A DNA stretch of 64,000 bases from Sphingomonas sp. PR090111-T3T-6A (GCF_000383095.1 NZ_AORL01000021.1:992001-1056000), one strand, 5' to 3'. Positions 54,866 through 63,542 are shown, counted from the first letter of the stretch. Notes: generated by a model not told the origin, from the letters alone. A program made the numbers and translations.

Positions 54866-55174
54866 ATGGAACGAGAACATCGTGATCGGGGGCTCACCCT
54901 CGCAATCAAAGCTGCCGGTGGACAGTCTGCCCTCGGCAGGCTGATCGGCCGCCGACAATCAACGATTTCCGATCGCCTGCGCAGCGGCCTCGCTCTTTGG
55001 GCGGAGGATGTGTTCACTGTCGAAGCAGCGACAGGTGTCTCGCGCCACGATCTCCGTCCCGACCTCTACCCACGTGAATCTGCTCCCGTTGCCTCGGTTA
55101 TTTCGGTAGCGGAACAGCCGAACTCCGTCCCCTGCGATCGGCCGGACATTTTGCAGCCGGACAACGATCAATGA
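54866..55174 (+). CDS. Cro/YdaS-like helix-turn-helix protein
   Basis: A 102-residue protein divergent from the repressor. LTLAIKAAGGQSALGRLIGR and QSTISDRLRSGLALWAEDVF form a YdaS/Cro-type HTH over about residues 10-60, ending RHDLRPDLYP. It is the first gene of the rightward early operon and probably competes with the repressor for the two operators to favour lytic growth. Confidence 0.85.
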   Translation: MEREHRDRGLTLAIKAAGGQSALGRLIGRRQSTISDRLRSGLALWAEDVFTVEAATGVSRHDLRPDLYPRESAPVASVISVAEQPNSVPCDRPDILQPDNDQ

Positions 55175-55446
55175 GCCGCGCTCCGGTCTCAGACGGCTGG
55201 CATTATCGCCTGGTCGAAACGCCCTCGGTCGTAGGCTCGTCCTTCACCTTGATGATGGTGCTCTACCAAGCCGGGACGCCGACCTCCGCTCGCGAGCCGG
55301 TGTTCGGCACGGCGGGTGAACTCTCGCCTGCTGAGGCTGTCGACGACATTCGGAGTCGGCTCCGCTTCGTGAGCGCGCTGATAGGCAACGCGCCGATCGT
55401 CCAGCGCGGCGAGATCGACGACGGATCGAGCGAGGTCTACGCATGA
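55171..55446 (+). CDS. hypothetical early protein
   Basis: A 91-residue protein (MSRAPVSDGWHYRLVETPSV) overlapping both neighbours by 4 bp. It contains no recognisable motif; the middle (LMMVLYQAGTPTSAREPVFG) looks like a small beta domain. Its place between Cro and a CII-like protein suggests a regulatory role, but this is only positional. Confidence 0.6.
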   Translation: MSRAPVSDGWHYRLVETPSVVGSSFTLMMVLYQAGTPTSAREPVFGTAGELSPAEAVDDIRSRLRFVSALIGNAPIVQRGEIDDGSSEVYA

Positions 55447-55922
55447 CCAAGCCCCGCCCCACCCTCTCCTTCGAGGCGGCGATCGCCAAGGTCGCCGGCC
55501 ATATCGGCTGGCGATCCGTCGCGCGGATCTGCGGCCGCTCGCAGCGCACGGTGCGCGCCTGGAGCGAGGTGGAAATTCCCGCCGCGATCAGCATGTACGC
55601 CGCGCTCGCGCTGGATACCGCCTATGCGAAGGCCGGCGGCGATGGCGCCCCCTTCCTGTCTTGCTACGCGCTCCGCCTTCAGGCGGACAACATCGCCGCG
55701 CTGGCCTCCACGGAGGAGCTGGCGCGCAAGACCGTCATCGCCATCAGGGAAGGCGGGGAGGCGCATGCCGCCCTCGTCGCCGCAACGAGACCGGGTGCAA
55801 CAGAAGCCGACCGCGCCATCGCCGAGAAGGAAGCCGTCGAAGCCGTTGACGCCCTCACCAACACGATCGCCACCCTCCGTAGTGGGCGGAGGAGCGACGT
55901 GTCCTTTGGGGGTCCGCTTTGA
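55443..55922 (+). CDS. CII-like HTH regulatory protein
   Basis: A 159-residue protein with an N-terminal helix-turn-helix (AIAKVAGHIGWRSVARICGR, SQRTVRAWSE) and a long helical C-terminus rich in alanine and glutamate. Position second or third after Cro is where lambdoid CII and P2-like APL/B-type regulators lie. It could control the choice between lysogeny and lysis or assist replication; the class is uncertain. Confidence 0.6.
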   Translation: MTKPRPTLSFEAAIAKVAGHIGWRSVARICGRSQRTVRAWSEVEIPAAISMYAALALDTAYAKAGGDGAPFLSCYALRLQADNIAALASTEELARKTVIAIREGGEAHAALVAATRPGATEADRAIAEKEAVEAVDALTNTIATLRSGRRSDVSFGGPL

Positions 55923-56251
55923 TGTCCGAGTCCAGTTCCCGCGTCCGCCGCCTCCGGTCCCGATGCCCGCATTGCAGAAGCACTGCCCGCCTCGAAGACC
56001 GCAAGACCATCGAGCCCGTCTACGACGAGCTTTACTTCCAGTGCACGAACATCCTGTGCGGCCATACTTGGAAGGCCGGCTTGTGCTTCGTGCATACGAT
56101 CTCGCCCAGCGCCATGCCGCGCGCCGACCTCAACCTGCCCCTCAGCCCCCGCGTGAAGACGCCGGCGCCGGCCAACGATCCGGCCGTGCCGGACGTGCCG
56201 GCGGCGGCGAACGACGCGGGCCATAGCCCCGGATCGACCGAAGCCGGCTGA
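55922..56251 (+). CDS. ogr: Ogr/Delta-family zinc-finger late transcription activator
   Basis: A 109-residue protein whose N-terminal 55 residues match the Ogr/Delta zinc finger: RCPHCRSTARLEDRKTIEP, then YFQCTNILCGHTW, giving the CxxC...CxxxxC ligand set and the conserved aromatic end. P2 Ogr is 72 residues; this one has a proline/alanine tail. In P2, Ogr binds an inverted repeat upstream of late promoters. Here it lies in the early operon instead of after D, so late expression would follow early transcription. Confidence 0.88.
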   Translation: MSESSSRVRRLRSRCPHCRSTARLEDRKTIEPVYDELYFQCTNILCGHTWKAGLCFVHTISPSAMPRADLNLPLSPRVKTPAPANDPAVPDVPAAANDAGHSPGSTEAG

Positions 56252-56344
56252 TCCCCGCCGGCACTGACCGGACCCCACGACTGAACGCCCCGCCCGGCAG
56301 CAGCACCCCCGCTGCCGGGAACGCCCCCGCCTTGCCTGACGAAA

Positions 56345-59068
56345 GTGTGCCCGTTGCGCGACGATCTCCTCAACGAAGTGACAGCCCGGCTGAAGCGGGA
56401 TTACGGCCTGAAGGAGCAGGGCCAGTATCTCCGCAAGGGCCGCTGCCCGGAGTGCAAGGCGAAGGATTCGCTTTTCACCCCGGCGTCCCATCCGTGGGTG
56501 CTGCGCTGCGGCCGGATCGAGAAATGCGCCTGGGAAGGCGAGACGAAGAAGCTCTACCCGGACATCTTCGACGACTGGTCCAAGCGCCACAAGCAGACCG
56601 AGCGCGAACCGAATGCCGCCGCCGACGCCTATCTGCGCAGCGCCCGCGGCTTCAACATCGCGCCGCTGAAGGGCTCCTACACGCAGGAATATTATCGCGA
56701 TCCGGATCTCCGGATCGGCTCGGCGACCGTCCGCTTTCCGCTCCCCGGCGGCGGATGGTGGCAACGCCTGATCGACCAGCCCGGCCGGTTCGGCGACAAG
56801 AAGGCCACCTTCGCCTACGGCAAGAGCTTCGCCGGCCATTGGTGGCAGCACCCGGCCGTCAGCATGGCCCAGCTCGCCGCCGCGTCCGAGATCTGGATCG
56901 CGGAGGGCATCTTCGACGCGATCGGGCTGCACGAGGCCGGCGTGCTCGCCGTCTCGGCGATGTCCTGCAACAATTATCCGGCCGCGAGCCTCGCCGAGCT
57001 GCGCAAGGCCGTCGCCGACGCCGGCGGCGCCGGGCCGAAGCTGATCTTCGCGTTCGACCAGGGCGCCGCCGGCGTCGAGTTCACGCGCAAGTTCGTGAAG
57101 CAGGCGCGCGCCGATGGCTGGACCGCCGGCGCGGCGCAGGTCCGCCCCGATGGCGAGGGGGACAAGCGCGACTGGAACGATCTCCATCTCGCCGGCCGGC
57201 TCGGCGCCGACCAGCTCGAGGAATATCGCTGGAACGGCGACGTCACCATCGCGGCATCGGCCGACGAGAAGGCGTTCCTCATCTACAAGCGGCACAAGAC
57301 CGCCTCTTTCCCGCTGATCTACAACCAGCGGCAGCTGTGGGCGACCTTCTCGCTGGAGCGGATCGAGCAGGTTCGCGAAGGCCTCGTCGACACCAGCGCC
57401 GACTTCGCGGCCCTGTCCTACGAGGAGCAGTGGGACGCCGCCGCGCGTCAGGCGGCCGACATCTCCGAGCTGGCGAACTGCACCTTCCGCACCCTCTATT
57501 TCCAGCGCGACGCCAACATGGACGAGGGCGCGTACTTCTTCCGCGTCGATTTCCCGCGCGAGGCCGGGCGGCCGCGCCGCGATGCCGTGAAGGCGACCTT
57601 CTCGGGCGCCGCCTGCTCGGCCGGCGCCGAGTTCAAGAAGCGCCTGTCGTCGGTCGCCCCCGGTGCGCAGTGGACCGGCTCGACAGGCCAGCTCGACAAG
57701 CTGATGCAGCGCCAGTGGGCGACCATCCGCATGGTCGAGGCCATCCAGTTCACCGGCTATTCGATCGAGCACAAGGCCTATCTGCTCGGCGACGTCGGCG
57801 TGTCGAACGGCAAGGTCGCGAAGCTCAACGAGGACGATTATTTCGTCTTCGGGAAACAGGCGGTGAAGCTGCGCACCGCCGATCGCCTGCTCCGCATCGC
57901 CTATGATCCCGACAAGCTCAATCTCGGTTGGGTCGCTCCGCTGATCGATGCCTGGGGGCCGAAGGGCCTCGTCGTCACCGCCTTCTACTTCGCCTCCCTG
58001 TTCGCCGAGCAGATCCGCGCGGCGCAGGAGAGCCTCGGGTTCCTCGAAGTCACCGGCCCGCCGGGCACCGGCAAGACCACGCTGATCGCCTTCCTCTGGA
58101 AGCTGCTCGGCCGCGTCGGCAACTATGAGGGCTTCGACCCCACCAAGGCGACGAACGCCGGTATCGCCCGCACGCTGGGGCAGGTCGGCAACCTGCCCGT
58201 CGTGCTGATCGAGGGCGATCGCAATCAGGACGCGCCGCATAGCCGCCGGTTCGAGTGGGACGAGCTGAAGACCGCCTATAACGGCCGCGCCGTGCGCACG
58301 CGGGCCATCGCCAACGGCGGCATGGAGACGTTCGAGCCACCCTTCCGGGGCGCGATCGCCATCGTGCAGAATCATCCGGTCGATGCCTCCGACGCGATGC
58401 GCGAGCGCATCATGGGCGTGCATTTCGACAAGGCCGGCTGGGGGCCGAACACCCGCACGGCGGCCGAGCAGATCACGCGGTTCGAGCGCGACGACGTGTC
58501 GGGCTTCATCGTCCACGCCGTCCGCCGCGAGGCCGAGGTGCTGGAGCGCTACACCACGCGCTTCCGCCACCACTATGCCGAGATGCTCGTCCAGAAGGGC
58601 GTGCGCAACGATCGTCTGGCGAAGAACCACGCGCAGCTCGCCGCGATGTTCGACGCGATGCGGCTGGTGGTGACCAACATCCCGGACGCGGCGGCGGATG
58701 CCACCCACGCCTTCATCCGCGACATGCTCTCCACCCGGCAGCGCCTGGTCGAGCATGACCATCCGCACGTCGATCAGTTCTGGGAGCTGTTCGACCATCT
58801 CCTCGCGATGGAGACGGCCGAGACGGCGATGCCGCTCGACCATAGCCGCGTGCGGACGATCATCGCCATCAACCTCGTCCAGTTCGAGCAGCGCGTCGCC
58901 GCGAACAATCTCCGCCTCCCCGGTCAGGGCGGAATGACCGAGCTGAAGCGGCTCCTCAAGGGAAGCCGCACCCGCAAGTTCATCGACAACAAGCCGGTCA
59001 ATTCCCGCACGAACAAGACCGTCAACTGCTGGTGCTTCGAACGCCCGGCCCACCTCCTCAACGACTGA
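56345..59068 (+). CDS. phage primase-helicase
   Basis: A 907-residue replication protein. An N-terminal zinc-ribbon region (RCPECKAKDSLFTPASHPWVLRC, KCAWEG) and a Toprim-like segment (ASEIWIAEGIFDAIGLHEAG, LIFAFDQGAAGVEF) indicate primase function. The C-terminal half has a helicase core with Walker A TGPPGTGKTTLIAFLWK near residue 575 and a Walker-B-like PVVLIEGDRN. GTG 56345 is used; TTG 56354 is possible. It replaces P2 gene A, so replication may be theta-type rather than A-nicked rolling circle. Confidence 0.88.
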   Translation: MCPLRDDLLNEVTARLKRDYGLKEQGQYLRKGRCPECKAKDSLFTPASHPWVLRCGRIEKCAWEGETKKLYPDIFDDWSKRHKQTEREPNAAADAYLRSARGFNIAPLKGSYTQEYYRDPDLRIGSATVRFPLPGGGWWQRLIDQPGRFGDKKATFAYGKSFAGHWWQHPAVSMAQLAAASEIWIAEGIFDAIGLHEAGVLAVSAMSCNNYPAASLAELRKAVADAGGAGPKLIFAFDQGAAGVEFTRKFVKQARADGWTAGAAQVRPDGEGDKRDWNDLHLAGRLGADQLEEYRWNGDVTIAASADEKAFLIYKRHKTASFPLIYNQRQLWATFSLERIEQVREGLVDTSADFAALSYEEQWDAAARQAADISELANCTFRTLYFQRDANMDEGAYFFRVDFPREAGRPRRDAVKATFSGAACSAGAEFKKRLSSVAPGAQWTGSTGQLDKLMQRQWATIRMVEAIQFTGYSIEHKAYLLGDVGVSNGKVAKLNEDDYFVFGKQAVKLRTADRLLRIAYDPDKLNLGWVAPLIDAWGPKGLVVTAFYFASLFAEQIRAAQESLGFLEVTGPPGTGKTTLIAFLWKLLGRVGNYEGFDPTKATNAGIARTLGQVGNLPVVLIEGDRNQDAPHSRRFEWDELKTAYNGRAVRTRAIANGGMETFEPPFRGAIAIVQNHPVDASDAMRERIMGVHFDKAGWGPNTRTAAEQITRFERDDVSGFIVHAVRREAEVLERYTTRFRHHYAEMLVQKGVRNDRLAKNHAQLAAMFDAMRLVVTNIPDAAADATHAFIRDMLSTRQRLVEHDHPHVDQFWELFDHLLAMETAETAMPLDHSRVRTIIAINLVQFEQRVAANNLRLPGQGGMTELKRLLKGSRTRKFIDNKPVNSRTNKTVNCWCFERPAHLLND

Positions 59069-59085
59069 TTTCCGAGAGCGCAGCC

Positions 59086-59478
59086 ATGCAGCCACACCCC
59101 AACTCGCCCGCCGTTCCGATGCGAATGGCCGCCGTTCCCGATGGCAAGGGCGGTGTCGTCCACAAGATGGTTCCCGTCAGCGCCGCGCCGGCGCGGAAGG
59201 TCAAGCGCAAGGCGCGCCCGGCGCCCGATCCGATCCACGCCAACCCCGAGGCCGCCGCCCAGGCGCTGAAGCTGTTCATCGAACGCATCATGCGCCTTCA
59301 GGACGAGATCGCCGAGATGCAGGCGGACGTCAGCGACGTGTTCCTCGAGGCGAAGTCGCAGGGCTACGACAAGAAGGGCATGCAGGCGATCATCGCGCTG
59401 CTGAAGAAGGAAAAGAATCTCCGCGACGAAGAGGAGGCGATCCTCGACACCTACAAGACGGCGCTGGGGCTCAACTGA
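59086..59478 (+). CDS. GapR-like (DUF2312) DNA-binding protein
   Basis: A 130-residue protein. The C-terminal two thirds (AQALKLFIERIMRLQDEIAE, VFLEAKSQGYDKKGMQAIIA) match the DUF2312 family, whose member GapR in Caulobacter clamps overtwisted DNA ahead of forks. The N-terminal 45 residues are basic and flexible (KVKRKARPAPD). Location directly after the primase-helicase suggests help with phage replication topology. Start ATG 59086 follows a GAGAG ribosome site. Confidence 0.88.
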   Translation: MQPHPNSPAVPMRMAAVPDGKGGVVHKMVPVSAAPARKVKRKARPAPDPIHANPEAAAQALKLFIERIMRLQDEIAEMQADVSDVFLEAKSQGYDKKGMQAIIALLKKEKNLRDEEEAILDTYKTALGLN

Positions 59479-59759
59479 TGGCCTCCCGCATCGTCCTCGC
59501 GCCTCCGGCGACGCCCGGCGACTATTTCCGCCGCTGCCGCGAAGCCGCCGGACTCCGCGCCCTCGATGTCGCCCGCGCGATCTCGCTCAACGAGAGCTGG
59601 GTGCGGTTCAACCACACGCTGATCGACCTGATCGAGCAGGACAAGCACGTCCCCACCCCCGCCTTTCTGGACCGCCTGCAACAGGCCGTCCCCTTCGACC
59701 GCGCCGAGCTGCGCCAGCTCGCCGCGCGCCGAACCATCCGTCTCATCGAAGGAGAATGA
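59478..59759 (+). CDS. small HTH-like protein
   Basis: A 93-residue protein. GDYFRRCREAAGLRALDVAR followed by a second helix region resembles an XRE-type helix-turn-helix. Start and stop overlap the neighbours (TGATG and ATGA). A regulatory role is plausible but unproven. Confidence 0.65.
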   Translation: MASRIVLAPPATPGDYFRRCREAAGLRALDVARAISLNESWVRFNHTLIDLIEQDKHVPTPAFLDRLQQAVPFDRAELRQLAARRTIRLIEGE

Positions 59760-59761
59760 GC

Positions 59762-60187
59762 ATGAAGCATGCCGTCGTTCAGCGCGTGCCGGAGCAGCCC
59801 GCCGCGCCGATCCGCCCATGGGAATATGTCCGCATGCGCCGGCGTTCGGCCGGCCTGACGATCGCGGAGGCCGCCAAGCCCTTCTACCAGCACCACGATC
59901 ATCGCGAGGATGTCGAGAACAACCTGCGCATGTTCGAGCGGCCCGGAGTCCGCATCAAGCGGGTGCGCGACCTCGATCTCGTCCGCGCCTTCCCCTTCGA
60001 TCCGGGGATCTACACCCAGCTCGCCGACGATCCGGCCGAGCAGCACCCGCGCCTGTGCCGGCGCTGCGGCTGGGACGAGTGGGCCGGCGGCTTCGACAGG
60101 CAGGGCAACGACCTGCGCTGGTCGGAAGAGCAGCCGGCCTTCTGCACCCGCTGCGAGACGGATCTCGCGAACGGGGGGAGGATGTAA
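59762..60187 (+). CDS. hypothetical HTH/zinc-ribbon protein
   Basis: A 141-residue protein. The N-terminal half (WEYVRMRRRSAGLTIAEAAK) is HTH-like and resembles that of the preceding gene. The C-terminal half has a zinc-ribbon pattern, LCRRCGWDEW and FCTRCE. ATG 59762 is chosen because GGAG lies seven bases upstream; ATG 59756 overlaps the previous stop but has no suitable spacing. Confidence 0.6.
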   Translation: MKHAVVQRVPEQPAAPIRPWEYVRMRRRSAGLTIAEAAKPFYQHHDHREDVENNLRMFERPGVRIKRVRDLDLVRAFPFDPGIYTQLADDPAEQHPRLCRRCGWDEWAGGFDRQGNDLRWSEEQPAFCTRCETDLANGGRM

Positions 60188-60408
60188 TGCGCCACGAACG
60201 CTTCCCCTCCGCCTCCGTCCATCCCGCCTGGTGCAAGTGCTGCCACCCGGAGACGCGCTCGCTCGGCCAACGCTTCGCCGACGCGGCGGAACCCGGCGAT
60301 TTCATGGCCCTCAAGGTCGGCCTCTGGCTCGGCATCGCCCTGTGCCTGTTCGTCGGCATCGCCGACAACTGGTCCTCGATCGTCGCCTTCGTGGGAGGCG
60401 CCCTGTGA
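60187..60408 (+). CDS. small membrane protein
   Basis: A 73-residue protein. The N-terminus has CKCC (HPAWCKCCHPETRS), a possible metal site, and the C-terminus is a membrane helix (VGLWLGIALCLFVGIADNW). ATG shares a base with the preceding stop (TAATG). No family recognised. Confidence 0.6.
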   Translation: MRHERFPSASVHPAWCKCCHPETRSLGQRFADAAEPGDFMALKVGLWLGIALCLFVGIADNWSSIVAFVGGAL

Positions 60409-60653
60409 CCCCTCGGGCCTTCTGGACCTATCCCGAACTGCGCATTCTCGCGCAACACTATCCGGCCGGCGGCGTGAGGGCGTGCCTTCCGCTGCTGCGC
60501 CGTCGCAGCAAGACGGCGATCTACGCGGCAGCGACCGAACTCGGGCTGAAGCGCGACGGCCGCAAGCCCGGTTCCGGCCGCCGCCAGCAGGGCAACGCGA
60601 ACGGGCTTCGCGCGACGATCGCGATCGTCGACGAGTTGGGAGGCAATGCGTGA
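60405..60653 (+). CDS. small HTH-like protein (Myb/SANT-type pattern)
   Basis: An 82-residue basic protein. FWTYPELRILAQHYPAGGVR followed by LPLLRRRSKTAIYAAATELG has the tryptophan-helix-loop-RS-AI-LGL pattern of small phage Myb/SANT-like DNA-binding proteins. GTG start overlaps the preceding stop (GTGA). Confidence 0.6.
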   Translation: MTPRAFWTYPELRILAQHYPAGGVRACLPLLRRRSKTAIYAAATELGLKRDGRKPGSGRRQQGNANGLRATIAIVDELGGNA

Positions 60654-61537
60654 TCGCCGCCCCTCCCACCAAGCGCGAAGACGATCTGAAGCGGCCCCTT
60701 CTGCGGTGGCATGGCGGCAAGTGGCGGCTCGCGCCCTGGATCATCGAGCATCTGCCCCCTCACCGCTGCTATGTTGAGCCGTTTGGTGGTGCCGCATCCG
60801 TCCTGCTTCGCAAGCCCCGCACTTATGCGGAGATCTACAACGATCTCGACGCGACGCTCGTTAATCTGTTCCGCGTGCTTAGGGACAGCGAGGCGGCCTC
60901 TCGGCTTATTCAGTCGCTCGAGCTCACTCCGTTCGCGCGCGACGAGTTCCTCGAAGCATATCAGCCCGCCGGCGATCCGGTGGAGGATGCACGTCGCACT
61001 ATCGTGCGGAGCTTCATGGGCTTCGGCAGCGACGGCACGAATGGTGTCTATCGGACGGGCTTTCGCGCCAACTCTAACCGCTCGGGGAGCACGCCGGCGC
61101 ACGAATGGGTGAATTATCCGAGCGCCCTGCGAGATCTAGTCGACAGGCTCGCGGGCGTCGTCATCGAAAACCGCGACGCGGTGGAGGTAATGCGGGCGCA
61201 CGATGGACCCACCACCCTTCATTATGTCGATCCGCCCTATCTCCCAGAAACGCGATCGAGCGGGAACCGGCGTCGCGGACAAGGATATCACGTCTACGTC
61301 CACGACATGAGCACCGAGGAGCATCTGCCGCTCCTTGCAGCCCTTGCTGGCCTCGAAGGCATGGTGGTGCTCTCGGGATATCCGTCCAACCTCTATGACG
61401 AGCAGCTAATCGGATGGCGTCGCATCGAGCGTGCCGCGTTCGCCGACGGAGCTCGAGAACGCACCGAGGTGCTCTGGATCAATCCAGCTGCTCAAGCTGC
61501 GATGGCGCAACCCGACCTGTTCGAGGTGGCGGCATGA
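60650..61537 (+). CDS. D12-class adenine-specific DNA methyltransferase (Dam-type)
   Basis: A 295-residue N6-adenine methyltransferase. Motif I region LLRWHGGKWRLAPWIIEHLP, then VEPFGGAASVLL, IYNDLDATLVNLFRVL, and the catalytic DPPY in LHYVDPPYLPETRS. GTG 60650 overlaps the preceding stop; the upstream frame is not conserved. It is the second D12 enzyme in the prophage and is closer to the classical Dam order of motifs than the one at 26958. Confidence 0.92.
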   Translation: MIAAPPTKREDDLKRPLLRWHGGKWRLAPWIIEHLPPHRCYVEPFGGAASVLLRKPRTYAEIYNDLDATLVNLFRVLRDSEAASRLIQSLELTPFARDEFLEAYQPAGDPVEDARRTIVRSFMGFGSDGTNGVYRTGFRANSNRSGSTPAHEWVNYPSALRDLVDRLAGVVIENRDAVEVMRAHDGPTTLHYVDPPYLPETRSSGNRRRGQGYHVYVHDMSTEEHLPLLAALAGLEGMVVLSGYPSNLYDEQLIGWRRIERAAFADGARERTEVLWINPAAQAAMAQPDLFEVAA

Positions 61538-61788
61538 AGCGCGCAGCCGAGCCGAACGCCTGCGCCGTCACCGGCTGCGACGTCCCGATTAGGCGCGGCA
61601 TGCTGATGTGCCGCGCTCATTGGTTCGCGACGCCGAAACCGCTGCGCGAGGCGATCACCGACACATGGGCGCGTCGCCGGGAGGACGGGCTCGGCCCGTG
61701 GTCGACCAACGTCCTCGAAGCCCGAAAATTCCATTTCCAGAACAGCCCGGCCGCGCTCGCGGACCGGATCACCGGAGATCAGGCGTGA
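61534..61788 (+). CDS. hypothetical protein with Cys/His motif
   Basis: An 84-residue protein. CAVTGCDVPIRRGMLMCRAHW has a C-x4-C...C-x2-H spacing that could bind zinc. It overlaps both neighbours by 4 bp. I recall similar small proteins in other phages, but no function is known. Confidence 0.6.
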   Translation: MKRAAEPNACAVTGCDVPIRRGMLMCRAHWFATPKPLREAITDTWARRREDGLGPWSTNVLEARKFHFQNSPAALADRITGDQA

Positions 61789-62012
61789 GGCCCACTGACG
61801 AACAGATCCTGATAGCCATGCGTGCGCGGCCCGCTGGCATCTTTACCTATGTGATCAAGAACATCCTCGAACTGGAACACGGGTGTCTCGGAATCACGAC
61901 GGCGTCCGTACGCCGGCGGCTGCTCCGCCTCGAAGCGACCGGCATCGTCGCCAGCAAGAATTGGGGACCGGGCTGCCACACCGAATGGCGGGTGGTGGGA
62001 GGCGCCGCGTGA
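61785..62012 (+). CDS. small winged-helix-like protein
   Basis: A 75-residue protein from GTG 61785. EQILIAMRARPAGIFTYVIK, GITTASVRRRLLRLEATGIV and the final EWRVV fit a winged-helix DNA-binding domain. It is overlapped at both ends. Probably a phage regulator. Confidence 0.6.
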   Translation: MRPTDEQILIAMRARPAGIFTYVIKNILELEHGCLGITTASVRRRLLRLEATGIVASKNWGPGCHTEWRVVGGAA

Positions 62013-62230
62013 CGGGCGCCGACTTCGAGACCGCCATCTATGCGGCCGCCACTCAGGCGGTAGAGGCCATCACCGCCTTCTCCGGAGATCAAGCTGCGCG
62101 CTACGCCGCCGGCCTCCTCGATGGCGCCCGGTACGGCGGCGTCCGGATCGAGACGATCGAGAAGGCCGTCGAGATTGTTATGCGCGCGCAGGATGCCGCC
62201 TACATTCGTGCGGAGGCGGTTGGCCAATGA
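62009..62230 (+). CDS. hypothetical protein
   Basis: A 73-residue helical protein from GTG 62009 (MTGADFETAIYAAATQAVEA), overlapping both neighbours by 4 bp. No motif recognised; composition and coupling indicate a real gene. Confidence 0.55.
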   Translation: MTGADFETAIYAAATQAVEAITAFSGDQAARYAAGLLDGARYGGVRIETIEKAVEIVMRAQDAAYIRAEAVGQ

Positions 62231-62895
62231 ACGCGCGCGTACTTGTAGGCTGCGAGCGCTCGGGTGTCGTTCGGCGCGCCTTCGAGGCTCGGGGCTATGA
62301 TGCATGGTCCTGCGACTTGGCGCCGGCGGACGATCGCAGCAACCGCCATATTCGCGGCGATCTTCGCGACCATCTCGACGACGGCTGGGATCTGCTCGCG
62401 GTGATGCACCCTCCCTGCACGGTGCTGTGCAACTCCGGCGCGAAGTGGCTCTACATCGGGGGAAAGAAGGTCAACGGGCCAGATCCTGATCGCTGGCATG
62501 AGCTGCGTCAGGCAGCGGCGTTCTATCGTCACCTGCGCGACGCGCGCCAGATCGCGCGCCGTGCCATCGAGAACCCGATTATGCATGGCCATGCGATCGA
62601 GCTGACCAAACGAGGCATTACGCAGTTCGTTCAGCCGTGGTGGTTCGGCGAGCCGGCATTTAAGGCGACCGGTTTCGAGTTGATCAACCTCACCAAGCTG
62701 GTGCCTACCAAGCGCCTGACACCACCAAAGCCCGGCACTTCCGAGCATAAGGCATGGAGCCGCGTGCATCGGCATAGTGGCTGGGGGCGTCATGCGCAGG
62801 ATCGCGCACGCAAGCGGAGCGAAACCTATCCGGGCCTCGCTGACGCACTGGCGGACCAGTGGGGCCAGCTTCTCGACGTGAGGGCCGTCGCATGA
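62227..62895 (+). CDS. predicted DNA methyltransferase-like protein (HPPCT type)
   Basis: A 222-residue protein with a Rossmann-like start VLVGCERSGVVRRAFEARGY, DAWSCDLAPADD and the motif AVMHPPCTVLCNSGAKW. This resembles the PC motif of C5-cytosine methyltransferases and matches a phage family often annotated as DNA cytosine methyltransferase. The later part lacks a clear target-recognition domain, so activity and target base are uncertain. Confidence 0.65.
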   Translation: MNARVLVGCERSGVVRRAFEARGYDAWSCDLAPADDRSNRHIRGDLRDHLDDGWDLLAVMHPPCTVLCNSGAKWLYIGGKKVNGPDPDRWHELRQAAAFYRHLRDARQIARRAIENPIMHGHAIELTKRGITQFVQPWWFGEPAFKATGFELINLTKLVPTKRLTPPKPGTSEHKAWSRVHRHSGWGRHAQDRARKRSETYPGLADALADQWGQLLDVRAVA

Positions 62896-63542
62896 GCGAT
62901 CGCTGCCGCAGGAGCGCGCCGACCATGCTCGTCGGGCAGGACGATCTCTTCCCCGACCTCGCGTTGGCTGCGCCGCCCTCATGGCCGTTTCACGGTCTCG
63001 GACGACGCCGCTACGGTGCGATCATCGCCGATCCGCCTTGGCGTTACGACAACTGGTCTGTTGCGGGATCGAAGAAGAACGCGATCGATCACTATCCGTG
63101 CATGCCGACGGCGGACCTCCGCGAGCTACCGGTCGCCGAACTCGCCGCGCCGGACTGCGCCCTGTTCATGTGGGCGACGGCACCGATGCTCGACCAGGCG
63201 TTCGAGCTTCTCGACGCATGGGGCTTCGCCTTCAAGAGCGCGGGATCATGGGCGAAGCAGTCGTCGACTGGCGCCGCCTGGGCGTTCGGCACAGGATATT
63301 GTTTCCGATCGGCGGCCGAGTTCTACCTTCTCGGCACGCGGGGTCGCCCTCGCGTCCAGTCTCGATCGATCCGCAACCTGATCGTGGCGCCCGTGCGCGA
63401 GCACAGCCGGAAGCCCGATCAGCTCCATGGAGACGTCGAGCGCCTCTATCCCGGCCCCTATGCTGAGCTGTTCGGCCGCCAGCGGCGTCCAGGCTGGGAC
63501 GTCTGGGGCAACGACGTCGACCGCTTCGCGGTGAATGCCTGA
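62892..63542 (+). CDS. MT-A70 family adenine methyltransferase
   Basis: A 216-residue MT-A70-type enzyme. The catalytic motif DPPW lies at residues 47-50 (YGAIIADPPWRYDNW). Other blocks are ALFMWATAPMLDQAFELLDA, FKSAGSWAKQ and REHSRKPDQLHGDVERLYPG. Bacterial phage members methylate adenine in DNA. ATG overlaps the preceding stop. Confidence 0.9.
   Translation: MSDRCRRSAPTMLVGQDDLFPDLALAAPPSWPFHGLGRRRYGAIIADPPWRYDNWSVAGSKKNAIDHYPCMPTADLRELPVAELAAPDCALFMWATAPMLDQAFELLDAWGFAFKSAGSWAKQSSTGAAWAFGTGYCFRSAAEFYLLGTRGRPRVQSRSIRNLIVAPVREHSRKPDQLHGDVERLYPGPYAELFGRQRRPGWDVWGNDVDRFAVNA

Noticed and set aside
55679-59095. A 1,138-codon open frame on the minus strand opposite the primase-helicase, and similar long antisense frames at 47980-50763, 39739-42051 and 6135-8129.
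   Set aside because: They are antisense to clearly identified proteins. Their composition is Arg/His/Asp/Gly-rich without motifs, the usual result of high-GC codon bias.
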